Source: Vibrio zhugei
Lineage (GTDB): Bacteria; Pseudomonadota; Gammaproteobacteria; Enterobacterales; Vibrionaceae
Length of the DNA: 64,000 nucleotides
Reading direction: 5' to 3'
Assembly (NCBI RefSeq): GCF_003716875.1
Contig: NZ_CP033077.1
Coordinates: 434,001-498,000, forward strand
Below the pieces are notes generated by a model. It was not told the DNA's origin. It did no database searches and saw nothing but the letters and a program-made list of their open reading frames with translations. This document shows positions 53,041-63,086 of the stretch, piece by piece (within the stretch, counting starts at the first letter, position 1; every line of letters begins with the position of its first letter). The position numbers were made by a program, and so were the translations under genes.

Positions 53041-54476
53041 TAATGCCGATCAGTTAAGAAATTTTTGAGATCATTTGACCGATCTTTAAAAGGCTTCAAA
53101 ATCCGATATTAGTGATTTAATATCGGATTTTTTTTATGCGTTTTGAAAGTGAATTAGCCACAGCCTTTAAGTCCTGTAATACCTTCCATACTTTTGAAAA
53201 GTATGCTGAGTTACTATCGCCAGAGCTTATTCAGCAAGGCTTTAAACAAGCTGGAGTCGCCACGTTGAGAAAGCGCCGACTACCACTCGAAACGGTTCTA
53301 TGGTCCATCATCGGCATGGCACTATATCGTCAGAAGTCTGTCTGGGATATTGCAACTCAGATGGATATTATGCTGCCAGATAAAAAGCCTTTGGTTGCCC
53401 CAAGTGCTTTGGTTCAAGCAAGGCAACGTTTGGGGGCTGATGCCGTAAAAGAGGTATTTAAATCCGTCGCTCAACACGGCTATGAAACGAATTCGTTTGA
53501 GCAATGGGGAGGGCTGAATTTATTCGCCGTTGATGGCGTTGTATGGCGAACTGCAGACACGTTAGAAAATCATCAAGTCTTTGAAACTCAAAGTAATCAA
53601 CATCGTGAAAATACTTACCCTCAAATTAGAATGGTCTGTCATATGGAGTTGACAAGCCATCAGCTCATTAACAGTGCTTTTTCTGGTTATCGAACGAGTG
53701 AAATGGTGCTCGCAGAACAGCTCATTGATAGTACGCCAGATCATTCATTAACCTTGTTCGATAAAGGTTATTACTCATTGGGGTTACTTAACCGATGGTC
53801 TCAAACAGGGACAGAGCGGCATTGGCTAATCCCCGCGCGAAAGGACTTAAACTATGAAGTGCTGCATCGGTCGGGAAAAAATGACTATCGTGTTCGCCTG
53901 AAAACGACGCCTCAGTCTCGCAAAAAGTTCGATGAGTTACCGGAATTTATCGAGGCTCGTTTAGTGAGTAAAACCATTAAGGGAAAAGAGTATCGAATCC
54001 TCACCTCTATGGTCGATGAATTACGTTTCCCGAGCGACGAAATGGTTGAGTTATATCGTTACCGGTGGGAAATAGAACTGGGGTATAGAGAAATGAAGCA
54101 GTCTCTGTTAAACAGCCAATATACACTGAGAAGTAAAAGACCGGACATGATAGAGCAAGAGCTATGGGGAGTGTTGCTCTGTTACAACCTCATACGATTA
54201 GGGATGACAGCGGCCGCTAAAAAACTGGATAGTGTTTGGCCAAATCAACTCAGTTTTACCAGTTGTTCAATGGCTATCACTCAGTTTTTTGCAACTTTAC
54301 CGCTGACAAGTCCGGGAAATATCCCAAAACATTATGAGTCCTTATTGGAACAAATGGGCTATTTTAAACTTCCACCAAGGCGAGAAGACCGAACTTACCC
54401 AAGGTGGGTAAAACCAAAACCTCGGAAATATCCGTATAAAAAGAAAAATGCCAATCAGCTTAACTGACTGGCATTA
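53041..54476 (+). mobile_element. IS4-family insertion sequence inside the tdh terminator
   Basis: 1436 bp with terminal repeats TAATGCCGATCAGTTAAG and (complement) TAATGCCAGTCAGTTAAG, which are IS4 ends. Flanks are CCCCTTTCGGAG (53029-53040) and CCCCAATCGGAG (54477-54488), a 12-bp target duplication with two differences. It splits a rho-independent terminator hairpin. Confidence 0.9.
53136..54467 (+). CDS. IS4-family transposase
   Basis: 443 residues. DDE core with [22 protein letters not shown] and the YREK signature [17 protein letters not shown]. Close in size to E. coli IS4 transposase (442). N-terminal [21 protein letters not shown] is family-typical. Complete frame, transcribed away from the terminator's second half. 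Confidence 0.95.
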   Translation: MRFESELATAFKSCNTFHTFEKYAELLSPELIQQGFKQAGVATLRKRRLPLETVLWSIIGMALYRQKSVWDIATQMDIMLPDKKPLVAPSALVQARQRLGADAVKEVFKSVAQHGYETNSFEQWGGLNLFAVDGVVWRTADTLENHQVFETQSNQHRENTYPQIRMVCHMELTSHQLINSAFSGYRTSEMVLAEQLIDSTPDHSLTLFDKGYYSLGLLNRWSQTGTERHWLIPARKDLNYEVLHRSGKNDYRVRLKTTPQSRKKFDELPEFIEARLVSKTIKGKEYRILTSMVDELRFPSDEMVELYRYRWEIELGYREMKQSLLNSQYTLRSKRPDMIEQELWGVLLCYNLIRLGMTAAAKKLDSVWPNQLSFTSCSMAITQFFATLPLTSPGNIPKHYESLLEQMGYFKLPPRREDRTYPRWVKPKPRKYPYKKKNANQLN

Positions 54477-54499
54477 CCCCAATCGGAGCGCTTTGCTTT
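54477..54499 (-). terminator. Proximal half of the tdh terminator, split by IS4
   Basis: On the minus strand, downstream of tdh, the half-hairpin AAAGCGCTCCGATTGGGG is cut by the element. The other half, GGGGCGCTTTTTG then TTTT, is at 53017-53032. Rejoined it is AAAGCGC-TCCGATTGGG-GCGCTTT with a T tail. So transcription from kbl-tdh now runs into the IS4 element. Confidence 0.85.
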
Positions 54500-54520
54500 C
54501 AAAATCAAACGTAATACAGC

Positions 54521-55552
54521 TTATTGCCAATCAAGAATGACTTTGCCGGAGGCGCCGCTGCGCATGGCGTCGAAGCCTTGTTGGAAATCATCAATCTTGA
54601 AATGATGCGTGATAATTGGCGTTAGATCGAGGCCCGATTGAATCAAGCTCGCCATCTTGTACCAGGTTTCGAACATTTCACGGCCGTAAATGCCTTTGAT
54701 AACCAAGCCTTTGAAAATCACTTTGGTCCAGTCAATCGCCATATCGGAGGGTGGAATACCCAGTAGGGCAATGCGTCCGCCGTGGTTCATGCTTTCCAAC
54801 ATGGAGTTAAACGCACTTGGCACACCGGACATTTCTAAGCCCACATCAAACCCTTCGGTCATTTTAAGCTCTGTCATCACGTCTTCGAGTTTTTGCTCGG
54901 CAACGTTAACGGCGCGCGTTACACCCATTTGACGCGCGAGATCTAGGCGATATTCGTTCACATCGGTGATCACCACATGACGAGCACCCACATGTTTAGC
55001 CACAGCCGCCGCCATAATACCGATTGGGCCTGCGCCCGTGATCAGTACGTCTTCTCCGACCAAATCGAAAGAAAGCGCGGTGTGTACCGCATTACCAAAC
55101 GGGTCAAAAATTGAAGCCAAATCATCGGAAATTTCATCAGGAATTTTAAACGCGTTAAAGGCTGGGATCACCAAATACTCAGCGAACGCCCCTTCGCGGT
55201 TGACGCCCACCCCGATGGTGTTACGGCACAAATGCGTGCGGCCACCACGGCAGTTACGGCAGTGACCACAAGTAATGTGCCCTTCACCAGAGACGCGATC
55301 GCCCAGCTCAAAACCACGCACGTCTGAGCCAATTTCCACCACTTCACCAACATACTCGTGACCGACCACCATCGGCACTGGAATGGTGTTTTGTGACCAC
55401 TCATCCCAGTTATAGATGTGCACATCGGTACCACAAATCGCCGTTTTGCGGATTTTAATCAGCAAATCATTGTGACCTAATTGTGGCTTGTCCACCTCGG
55501 TCATCCAAATCCCTGGTTCCGGTTTTAATTTTGATAATGCTTTAATTTTCAT
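54521..55552 (-). CDS. tdh: L-threonine 3-dehydrogenase
   Basis: 343-residue zinc alcohol dehydrogenase-type enzyme: L-threonine to 2-amino-3-ketobutyrate with NAD. The catalytic zinc site begins at [15 protein letters not shown], the structural zinc at [15 protein letters not shown] (four Cys), and NAD-binding [18 protein letters not shown]. Length equals E. coli Tdh (341-343). Second gene of kbl-tdh, 11 bp after kbl. The enzyme starts the threonine-to-glycine pathway with Kbl. Confidence 0.97.
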   Translation of the reverse strand: MKIKALSKLKPEPGIWMTEVDKPQLGHNDLLIKIRKTAICGTDVHIYNWDEWSQNTIPVPMVVGHEYVGEVVEIGSDVRGFELGDRVSGEGHITCGHCRNCRGGRTHLCRNTIGVGVNREGAFAEYLVIPAFNAFKIPDEISDDLASIFDPFGNAVHTALSFDLVGEDVLITGAGPIGIMAAAVAKHVGARHVVITDVNEYRLDLARQMGVTRAVNVAEQKLEDVMTELKMTEGFDVGLEMSGVPSAFNSMLESMNHGGRIALLGIPPSDMAIDWTKVIFKGLVIKGIYGREMFETWYKMASLIQSGLDLTPIITHHFKIDDFQQGFDAMRSGASGKVILDWQ

Positions 55553-55563
55553 GGTTATTGGCC

Positions 55564-56757
55564 TTAAATGATCGCCATCGCTTTGCCGACTTCAATAAAG
55601 GCATCGATGGCTTGATCTAATTGTTCACGGCTGTGTGCCGCTGACATTTGGGTGCGAATACGTGCTTGCCCTTTAGGCACCACTGGGAACGAGAATCCAG
55701 TGACATAAATGCCTTTTTCTAAGGCACGCTCAGCAAACTCAGCGGCAATTTTCGCATCACCCAGCATAATCGGGATGATCGCGTGATCAGCGCCTGCAAG
55801 AGTGAAACCCGCTTCGGTCATGCGCGCACGGAAATGAGTCGCGTTATCCCACAGTTGGTCACGCAAGTGATTGCTTTCTGCCAGTAAATCCAAAACCCGC
55901 AAAGAGGCCGACACAATGGCCGGTGCAACCGAGTTAGAGAATAAGTAAGGGCGAGAGCGTTGACGTAGCCAATCAATCACTTCTTTTTTACCGGACGTGT
56001 AACCACCGGAAGCACCGCCCATCGCTTTACCAAGTGTGCCGGTAATAATATCAATGCGATCAATCACATCATGGTATTCATGAGTACCACGGCCATTGGC
56101 GCCCATAAAGCCCACAGCGTGTGAATCATCGACCATAACCAAGGCGTTATATTTATCCGCCAAATCACAAATGTCAGGTAAGTTGGCGACGACGCCATCC
56201 ATTGAGAACACACCATCGGTGACGATCAATTTATGACGTACCCCGGCTTCATCGGCCGCGATCAATTGCTGCTCAAGCTCGGCCATATTGTTGTTGGCGT
56301 AGCGGAAACGCTTCGCTTTACATAGACGGACGCCGTCAATGATGGAGGCGTGGTTTAATGCATCAGAGATGATGGCATCATTGGCATCGAGCAGGGTTTC
56401 AAATAATCCGGTGTTTGCATCAAAACATGACGTGTACAGAATCGTGTCTTCTTGGCCTAAGAAGGTAGAGAATTTGCTTTCGAGTTCTTTATGCGCGTTT
56501 TGTGTGCCGCAAATAAAGCGTACCGATGCCATACCAAAACCGTGTTCATCCATGCCGGCTTTCGCCGCTTCAATCAATTCAGGGTGGTTTGCTAGACCTA
56601 AATAGTTGTTCGCACAGAAGTTGAGCACTTCTTGTCCAGTGGAGATCTGAACCGCCGCACTTTGCTGCGAGGTAATAATGCGCTCAGATTTGTACAACCC
56701 GTCCGCTTTGACTTCCTCAAGCTGATCGCGGATTTGTTGATAAAAAGCAGAAGACAT
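55564..56757 (-). CDS. kbl: 2-amino-3-ketobutyrate CoA ligase
   Basis: 397-residue PLP enzyme: 2-amino-3-ketobutyrate + CoA to glycine + acetyl-CoA. The PLP lysine is in [18 protein letters not shown], with [19 protein letters not shown] and [15 protein letters not shown] upstream. Start at 56757 ([15 protein letters not shown]) with GAAGGAACACGTT before it; a longer frame adds 19 residues without support. Promoter-proximal gene of kbl-tdh. Confidence 0.97.
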   Translation of the reverse strand: MSSAFYQQIRDQLEEVKADGLYKSERIITSQQSAAVQISTGQEVLNFCANNYLGLANHPELIEAAKAGMDEHGFGMASVRFICGTQNAHKELESKFSTFLGQEDTILYTSCFDANTGLFETLLDANDAIISDALNHASIIDGVRLCKAKRFRYANNNMAELEQQLIAADEAGVRHKLIVTDGVFSMDGVVANLPDICDLADKYNALVMVDDSHAVGFMGANGRGTHEYHDVIDRIDIITGTLGKAMGGASGGYTSGKKEVIDWLRQRSRPYLFSNSVAPAIVSASLRVLDLLAESNHLRDQLWDNATHFRARMTEAGFTLAGADHAIIPIMLGDAKIAAEFAERALEKGIYVTGFSFPVVPKGQARIRTQMSAAHSREQLDQAIDAFIEVGKAMAII

Positions 56758-56931
56758 AACGTGTTCCTTCTCTATGGTCGTTCGGTAACAAGTCTGCATG
56801 GCGATGGCCAGCACGAATGGTCTAAGTGTAATTCATGGGTGCCTTGGAGATTATACCTCACTATGGAAAATGATTTATGAATTCTAGGCACAAGTAGCAA
56901 GGCTGATATGATAATTGACGAGCGCTAAGGC

Positions 56932-56957
56932 AAAAAAAGACGCTCGTATCGAGCGCC
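56932..56957 (-). terminator. Terminator of the aldehyde dehydrogenase gene
   Basis: Stem GGCGCTCG / CGAGCGTC with a short loop, then seven T on the minus strand, about 30 bp after the stop. Confidence 0.85.
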
Positions 56958-56989
56958 AAACTTGCAGGGGGAGAAAACAACACCAACGG

Positions 56990-58510
56990 TTAAAACAAGC
57001 CGACAGGATTAATGTCGTAATTGATCAATAGGTTCTTAGTATTTTGATAATGATCCAGCATCATTTTGTGGTTTTCGCGGCCAAAGCCCGATTTTTTATA
57101 CCCACCAAATGCGGCATGGGCAGGATAAATGTGATAACAGTTAACCCAAACTCGGCCAGCCTCAATGCCTCGTCCCATGCGATAAGCCAAATTGGCATCA
57201 CGCGTCCATAACCCGGCCCCTAAGCCATACTCGGTGTCGTTGGCAATGGCGAGCGCTTCGGCTTCATCTTTAAAGGTGGTGATCGCAATCACGGGTCCAA
57301 AAATCTCTTCTTGGAAAATGCGCATATCATTTTTGCCCGCAAACAGCGTCGGCTGAATGTAATACCCCTCGCTGATAGCGCCGGTTTGCTGTGACACATC
57401 GCCACCAAAGACCAGTTCGGCCCCTTCCTCACGGCCGATGGCCAAATAGCTCAAGATTTTATCGTATTGCTCTTGAGAGGCTTGCGCGCCAACTTGCGTG
57501 TCCGTATCCAGAGGGTTGCCTTGGCGAATTTGCTTCGCACGTTGGGTTAATTTGTCGACAAACTTTTCATAAACCGACTCTTGGACTAACACCCGAGAAG
57601 GACAGGTACACACTTCGCCCTGATTGAAAAATCCAAGTAATGTGCCTTCAATGCATTTTTCTAAATACGCATCTTCATGGTCAAAAATGTCTGCAAAATA
57701 AATATTAGGCGACTTGCCTCCTAGTTCGACCGTCGACGGAATCAAGTTATCTGCGGCACATTTTAGGATATGGTTGCCAACCGAGGTGGAGCCAGTAAAC
57801 GCCAGTTTATTGATTCGCTTGCTGGTCGCCAGCGCTTGCCCGGCCTCCGAGCCGAAACCATTGACAATATTCACCACCCCAGCGGGCAACAAATCGGCAA
57901 TGTGTTCGATCAAAATTAAAATGGAGACCGGGGTTTGCTCAGCGGGTTTCATCACGACACAACAACCCGCCGCAAGCGCCGGTGCCAACTTCCAAGCTGC
58001 CATCAGCATCGGAAAGTTCCACGGAATGATTTGCCCTACCACACCTAACGGCTCATGAAAATGATAGGCCGTGGTATGTTGGTCAATTTCGCCAATACTG
58101 CCTTCTTGTGCGCGAATACACCCAGCAAAATAGCGAAAATGGTCAACGACTAACGGCAGATCGGCTCCCATGGTTTCACGAATAGGTTTTCCGTTTTCCC
58201 AAGTTTCCACATAGGCTAAACGCTCGATGTTTTGTTCTATCCGGTCGGCGATGCGCAGTAGGATATTCGCGCGCTCGGTGACACTGGTTTTCGCCCAACT
58301 CTGCCGCGCTTCATGGGCGGCGTCGAGCGCCAGTTCAATATCCGCAGCCGTCGAGCGGGCCACTTGACAGTAGACTTGTCCGTTGACAGGCGATACGTTC
58401 TCGAAATACTGATTGTCGGTGGGTGCCACCCATTTTCCACCAATAAAATTGTGGTAATGCGATTGGAAAGTAAAGGGGGCATCGTTGGTTCCAGGCTGAG
58501 CATAAATCAT
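56990..58510 (-). CDS. Aldehyde dehydrogenase, AldB/ExaC type
   Basis: 506 residues, start at ATG 58510 ([13 protein letters not shown]), with GAAG six bases upstream; the longer frame is rejected. NAD-binding [23 protein letters not shown], catalytic Glu in [12 protein letters not shown], nucleophile Cys in [13 protein letters not shown], and the end [19 protein letters not shown] are those of AldB/ExaC acetaldehyde dehydrogenases (506-512). It oxidises short aldehydes to acids. A sigma-54 promoter lies upstream, with the divergent AcoR-like activator next door. Confidence 0.9.
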   Translation of the reverse strand: MIYAQPGTNDAPFTFQSHYHNFIGGKWVAPTDNQYFENVSPVNGQVYCQVARSTAADIELALDAAHEARQSWAKTSVTERANILLRIADRIEQNIERLAYVETWENGKPIRETMGADLPLVVDHFRYFAGCIRAQEGSIGEIDQHTTAYHFHEPLGVVGQIIPWNFPMLMAAWKLAPALAAGCCVVMKPAEQTPVSILILIEHIADLLPAGVVNIVNGFGSEAGQALATSKRINKLAFTGSTSVGNHILKCAADNLIPSTVELGGKSPNIYFADIFDHEDAYLEKCIEGTLLGFFNQGEVCTCPSRVLVQESVYEKFVDKLTQRAKQIRQGNPLDTDTQVGAQASQEQYDKILSYLAIGREEGAELVFGGDVSQQTGAISEGYYIQPTLFAGKNDMRIFQEEIFGPVIAITTFKDEAEALAIANDTEYGLGAGLWTRDANLAYRMGRGIEAGRVWVNCYHIYPAHAAFGGYKKSGFGRENHKMMLDHYQNTKNLLINYDINPVGLF

Positions 58511-58586
58511 ACGAATCTTCATCCTTTTATCGTCGTTTTTATAAGTTGTCGCACAATCTTGCACATCATGCGTATTGAATACCTAC

Positions 58587-58601
58587 GCAAGTCACAGGCC
58601 A
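58587..58601 (-). promoter_or_regulatory. Sigma-54 promoter of the aldehyde dehydrogenase gene
   Basis: TGGCCTGTGACTTGC on the minus strand: GG and GC are spaced by exactly 10 bases (-24/-12 layout). It is about 75 bp upstream of ATG 58510, the correct side, and the divergent gene encodes a sigma-54 activator. Confidence 0.75.
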
Positions 58602-58702
58602 ACATATTCTCCTTTGGTGTTACACATTTGTAAGCATACGATTATCAACACGTTAGAGTGAACTCTCGCCGAACACGTCGCTATTAGTGATTGCCAGTGC
58701 GC

Positions 58703-58751
58703 TGTTCAACTGTGTCAAAATGGAACAGTCTGGATGTAACATATTGGAACA
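58703..58751. promoter_or_regulatory. Candidate activator sites between the ALDH gene and its regulator
   Basis: Two related 17-mers, TGTGTCAAAATGGAACA (58711) and TGTAACATATTGGAACA (58735), 24 bp apart, plus a TGTTCAA half-site before them. Located about 100-165 bp upstream of the sigma-54 promoter, the usual enhancer distance. Confidence 0.55.
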
Positions 58752-58754
58752 CCT

Positions 58755-60572
58755 ATGAAAATTCAGCCCCTAGAACATGATTGGTTAACCAACTCCTGGC
58801 AACGCTGCGAGCAGGCCGGTCTGCGTCCACGTCGTTTGCCCGAGTTAATGATGCTGCCAGCATTTCAATTGTCGGATCGGCGTCATCATAATCAGGCCTT
58901 GATTACCGCGATCGAAACGTGCGCCTTACCGCTGTACCAACAAATGTGCGGACATACTAAAAGTCGTTTGGTGGTTACCGATGCCGAAGGGGTTGTGCTT
59001 AAAACATGGGGCGAAGAACGCTTACAGAAAACCTTGTCCCCACTGTCATTGGATTCTGGTGGCATTTGGCAAGAAGATCTCAAAGGCACCAATGCCATTG
59101 GTACCGCGCTCTATGAGCTCCGCCCAGTCAGTGTCATTGGTAAGCAGCACTATCTGCATCAGTTACAACACATCAGTTGCTCCGCCAGCCCGATTTTTTC
59201 TCATCAGGGTCAAGTGTTGGGTATTTTAGATATCACCTCAGAACAGACCCAGCATGATCTTTCGATGTTAGTGTTGGTGCAAAATATGGTGCAGCTCATA
59301 GAAAATCATATGCTGTGCCACCTTCCCAATGCGGCGGTACGCCTCGATATTGCGCTGGACAAAACACTGCTCAATAGTGGCTGGCAAGGCATTGTCATCG
59401 CAAACGACGCTGGCGAGATTGTTGCCCATAATGCCATTGCGTCTGAATTGTCGTCAGACATGACCTTACTGGGTCAAGACGTCGATGGCGTCATCCAACA
59501 CCTCTCCGATCACTTGCACACCCACGCGTATGAACTGCCCAAGCCCGGTTCTCAAGCGAAATCCGGGCACACCTACACTGCGGGCAACGCCGCAGCAGTA
59601 GCATCAGACAACACCGCTCTTCCATGCGATGCCGACATTGCACAAGCCTGGCAACAGGCCAATAAAATACTGTTTCACGATGTGCCTTTATTGATCCTCG
59701 GGGAAACGGGCGTCGGTAAAGGGGAATTTGTGAAGGCGCTCCATCAACAGCAACCGCGAGGCCCACTCATTACCGTTAACTGCGCCGCGCTCGCAAAAGA
59801 GCTGATCGAAGCAGAGCTGTTTGGTTATGTCGGCGGCGCCTTTACTGGGGCAGATAGCAAAGGAAAAATCGGCAAAATACGCGCCGCGCAAGGCGGGATT
59901 TTATTTTTAGATGAAATCGGCGATATGCCGCTCGAAGCCCAAACGCGGCTACTCAGTGTGCTGCAAGACAAAGTCGTCACCCCATTAGGGAGTCACCAAA
60001 GTTACCCCGTCGATGTGCAATTCATCGCAGCAACTCATCAGTCGTTACCCCAAAAAATAGCCGCGGGTGAATTTCGTGAAGATCTGTATTATCGTCTTAA
60101 TGGCCTAGCACTGACCCTACCGCCACTGCGAGCGCGCACAAACAAACGGCAATTGATTGCGGCCATCCACCAGCGTTACCAGAGCGAAGGGCAACAGATG
60201 AGTGAAGACTTACTTTCACAATTAATGCGCTATTCCTGGCCCGGCAATCTACGCGAGTTGGACAACACAATGAAAGTCACCTGCTTATTGGCTGACGACT
60301 CCCCCATTCTGCAGACAAAGCACGTTCCAGCGCATTTACACGTCAGTCACCACTTGCAGCGCAGTGCCGATAATGGCCAAGCACACGGCGATGCTGCGCT
60401 GGGTTCTGCCTCGTCCACCCCATTAAAAACCACCCTCGAAGAGACTCTGTTAACCACGTATCAAGCGACCCACGGAAACATCAGCCGGACAGCGCGTCTG
60501 CTCGGGATCAGCCGAAATACGCTTTACCGCCGCTTGCGCGCCTTGGGTGTGTTACAATCTCCTGCTAATTAG
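58755..60572 (+). CDS. Sigma-54-dependent activator, AcoR-like
   Basis: 605 residues. The N-terminal GAF-like sensor region (about 75-190, GVVLKTWGEER, DLKGTNAIGTALYE, GILDITSEQ) is like AcoR. The AAA+ domain (about 300-535) has Walker A GETGVGKGE, the sigma-54-contact GAFTGA loop, Walker B FLDEIGDM, and the arginine finger region FREDLYYRLNGLALTLPPLR. It ends with a Fis-type helix-turn-helix (NISRTARLLGISRNTLYRRLR). It should activate the divergent aldehyde dehydrogenase gene. I infer signals such as acetaldehyde or ethanol but the sequence does not prove it. Confidence 0.9.
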   Translation: MKIQPLEHDWLTNSWQRCEQAGLRPRRLPELMMLPAFQLSDRRHHNQALITAIETCALPLYQQMCGHTKSRLVVTDAEGVVLKTWGEERLQKTLSPLSLDSGGIWQEDLKGTNAIGTALYELRPVSVIGKQHYLHQLQHISCSASPIFSHQGQVLGILDITSEQTQHDLSMLVLVQNMVQLIENHMLCHLPNAAVRLDIALDKTLLNSGWQGIVIANDAGEIVAHNAIASELSSDMTLLGQDVDGVIQHLSDHLHTHAYELPKPGSQAKSGHTYTAGNAAAVASDNTALPCDADIAQAWQQANKILFHDVPLLILGETGVGKGEFVKALHQQQPRGPLITVNCAALAKELIEAELFGYVGGAFTGADSKGKIGKIRAAQGGILFLDEIGDMPLEAQTRLLSVLQDKVVTPLGSHQSYPVDVQFIAATHQSLPQKIAAGEFREDLYYRLNGLALTLPPLRARTNKRQLIAAIHQRYQSEGQQMSEDLLSQLMRYSWPGNLRELDNTMKVTCLLADDSPILQTKHVPAHLHVSHHLQRSADNGQAHGDAALGSASSTPLKTTLEETLLTTYQATHGNISRTARLLGISRNTLYRRLRALGVLQSPAN

Positions 60573-60581
60573 AACGCCACA

Positions 60582-60607
60582 AGGGCGTGATGCTTCGCCC
60601 TTGTGAT
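60582..60607. other. Hairpin between the activator and LysR genes
   Basis: CACAAGGGCG / CGCCCTTGTG, perfect 10-bp stem with a 6-8-base loop and no T tail. It may act in mRNA stability or partial termination. Confidence 0.5.
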
Positions 60608-60626
60608 ACCGATAGAGTCCATTGTC

Positions 60627-61583
60627 ATGAATCAAGCCAAACTGATTGGTTTATTGCCCGATTTAGCCAGTTTTATCCTCGTGGTCAATGAAGGCAGCTT
60701 CACTGCCGCAGCCCAGCAGCTTGGGGTTACGCCATCGGCCTTAAGTAAATTGATGACTCGTCTTGAAAAAGCGTTATCAGTGAAATTGATTGAGCGTTCC
60801 ACTCGGCAATTGCATATTACCCAAGCAGGGCAAAAAATTTACGATCAATGCTTGGTTATGATGAATGCCGCCCAGCAAGTCGTCGAACTCTCCAGTGTCG
60901 ATCATTCGGTGCCATCAGGCGCACTCACGGTTGCCGCCCCCGAGGCCTTTCTCAATTCGGTGCTGCAACCGCTCGTTCTGCCGTTTTTGACGCAGTTTCC
61001 TCACATTGAACTGAAATTACGTGCTATTGACGGCAAGATTGATGTGTTTCGTGACAACATCGATATCGCTTTCAAGTTAACCGATAAACCCGATGAAAGT
61101 TTGGTATTAAAGGAACTGTGCAAAACAGAATTGGTCTTGTGTGCCAGTCCGGAGTACCTCGCAAGGCGCGGCGTCCCAACTCACCCGACCGATTTGGCTG
61201 ACCACGATTGCCTCTACCTCGCAGAAACGCCACAAGATCATATTTGGAATTTCTATAAAGACGAGACCACACATTCGGTCGCGGTCTCTGGGCGCTATGC
61301 GGTCAACCAAGCACAAATGCGCCTCAATGGCGTCAAAGACGGTTTGGGGATCGGTATTTTTCATGATTTCATCGTGCAAGATGGGCTCGCGAATGGGGAC
61401 ATTCTCCCAGTTCTCACCGATTGGACATTAACCAGTAACTATCATGGCGTCATCGCCATGCAATACTCGCAAACCCAATACATGCCAGCTCGTTTGCGTA
61501 CCTTCATTGATTACGTGCTCACCCACTTGCAGCCAAAACTGAGTGCGGGTATTCACCTGCCGATGCAACAACAGCTCGATTGA
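60627..61583 (+). CDS. LysR-family regulator
   Basis: 318 residues. N-terminal HTH: LASFILVVNEGSFTAAAQQLGVTPSALSKLMTRLEKAL (landmark pieces), then the effector domain (GALTVAAPEAFLNSVLQPLV, VLCASPEYLARRG). ATG 60627 is chosen. It is most like the CrgA/DsdC-like group that often acts on nearby genes. Targets unknown. 54 bp downstream of the activator and possibly read with it through the hairpin. Confidence 0.85.
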   Translation: MNQAKLIGLLPDLASFILVVNEGSFTAAAQQLGVTPSALSKLMTRLEKALSVKLIERSTRQLHITQAGQKIYDQCLVMMNAAQQVVELSSVDHSVPSGALTVAAPEAFLNSVLQPLVLPFLTQFPHIELKLRAIDGKIDVFRDNIDIAFKLTDKPDESLVLKELCKTELVLCASPEYLARRGVPTHPTDLADHDCLYLAETPQDHIWNFYKDETTHSVAVSGRYAVNQAQMRLNGVKDGLGIGIFHDFIVQDGLANGDILPVLTDWTLTSNYHGVIAMQYSQTQYMPARLRTFIDYVLTHLQPKLSAGIHLPMQQQLD

Positions 61584-61626
61584 ACGCCCGCTGTTGCTAA
61601 GCCGTTTTTCCTTGAATCACCGCCAT

Positions 61627-61658
61627 AAAAAAAAGCCAAAGGACACGACCTTTGGCTT
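61627..61658 (-). terminator. Terminator of the cytochrome b562 gene
   Basis: Stem AAGCCAAAGG / CCTTTGGCTT with a 6-base loop, followed by eight T on the minus strand. About 30 bp after the stop at 61689. Confidence 0.9.
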
Positions 61659-61688
61659 CTCTCTCATACCAGAGCGACAACGCAGAAA

Positions 61689-62048
61689 TTAACGCGTTTT
61701 GCTGTGATACTCATTACGCAAGCTACTGATCTTACGCATGTCTTTTTTCGCTTGTGCGAGATTACCGTCATCCAAATCTTTGTTTACGCCTTTTAACGCT
61801 TGATTAAGCTTGGTCAACCCTTCTTGATACGCTTTTGGGTTGTCGCCTCGATAATCCGCTTGTTTGGCTTTCGTGACCAGTGATGACATCTCTGTGACCG
61901 CTTGCTTCATATCCGCAATACTATCCGCACTTAGGGCGTCGCCATAAGAGCCAGAAATCAATTGCATCGTTTTCCCAACATCCGCATTGGCCAATGCGCC
62001 AAAACTGACAGTCGCGCCCAGTAATATCGTACTTAACACTTTTAACAT
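61689..62048 (-). CDS. Cytochrome b562 family protein
   Basis: 119 residues with a signal peptide (MLKVLSTILLGATVSFGALA). The four-helix bundle resembles E. coli CybC, including the end ISSLRNEYHSKTR (axial His) and an early Met (GKTMQLI) in the position of the other ligand. A periplasmic haem protein of unknown role. Small single gene with its own terminator. Confidence 0.78.
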   Translation of the reverse strand: MLKVLSTILLGATVSFGALANADVGKTMQLISGSYGDALSADSIADMKQAVTEMSSLVTKAKQADYRGDNPKAYQEGLTKLNQALKGVNKDLDDGNLAQAKKDMRKISSLRNEYHSKTR

Positions 62049-62096
62049 TGCTCTTTCCTTTATTGATTTTATTGATACTCACGCAATAACAATACG

Positions 62097-62846
62097 TTAT
62101 TCAACCAGTAATTCAAACTCTTCAATGGAACCACGGCCTCTTAATTGCAGAAAATTTAAAAATTGTTGCGGGCTATGGGTGATCACTTGCTGGGCTGGAA
62201 TATCAACGCTATCTATTAACGCTAACACTTCATCAAACCCACCAACATGGGAACAATAATGCGCATCACTGCCAGTGGTAAGGTAGGCGCCTTTCTCTTT
62301 CGCTATTCTGGCAATTTCATAACAACGAGGTTTACTCCCTGCTCGGCTGTGTCCTTGCAAACTGCTGTTATTCAATTCTATCGCGACATTGTATTGAGCG
62401 GCACATTCAATCACCGTCGCAAAATCAAAATCGTAATGGGGGTTGCCTAAATGGCCTAATGCATCGACCCGTCCTTGCTTGATGACGTTTATCAACATCT
62501 CGGTTTGCTGCTCTTGAGAGCCGACGCTTACAACCGGCTCATGCAAACTGCCGATCATCCAATCCAAGTGTTGGTCGACCACCTCTGGCGTATCGACATC
62601 CCCTTCTCGGTTCATAATATTGGCTTCGACGCCACGAATAATCCCGACAGTTTCAATAAAACGCGGGAGCACTTTTTGATTGGTAAAGAACCAATGATGC
62701 GGCGCGCCCGGCATTTCAGAGGCGTGGTCGGTGGTACAAAGCAGCGCTAATCCTTGTGCTTTCGCGGCACGCGCATTCTCAATTAACGTGCTATAAGCAT
62801 GACCGCTTGCGTAGGTATGCGTGTGAGTGTCTACGGCTATTCTCAT
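62097..62846 (-). CDS. PHP-domain phosphatase, YcdX type
   Basis: 249 residues. The PHP metal site shows as [16 protein letters not shown] at the N-terminal, [28 protein letters not shown] and TGSDAHYC. The full set of metal-binding His/Asp matches YcdX, a trinuclear zinc phosphatase. Physiological substrate uncertain. It is divergent from the sensor gene to its right. Confidence 0.9.
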   Translation of the reverse strand: MRIAVDTHTHTYASGHAYSTLIENARAAKAQGLALLCTTDHASEMPGAPHHWFFTNQKVLPRFIETVGIIRGVEANIMNREGDVDTPEVVDQHLDWMIGSLHEPVVSVGSQEQQTEMLINVIKQGRVDALGHLGNPHYDFDFATVIECAAQYNVAIELNNSSLQGHSRAGSKPRCYEIARIAKEKGAYLTTGSDAHYCSHVGGFDEVLALIDSVDIPAQQVITHSPQQFLNFLQLRGRGSIEEFELLVE

Positions 62847-63086
62847 CCTTTCTCTCCTTGCCTATTGCTAAAAATCGACCGCGAAGCGGGTGTCACCCAA
62901 AGCCCATGGCATGCTCTCCACTCTACTCTTATCACGTTGCAATGCTGTGTCTGATGCATAAAAGTGTGCAACTGATGCATGAATTACAATGGAAGATTCG
63001 TGCAGCTCACCTTTTCCCTGCTTATTTTTGCAACCTTCACGGCTTAGACAATACTTAACATCACTATCCCTAACTAGAGTCTGGCC

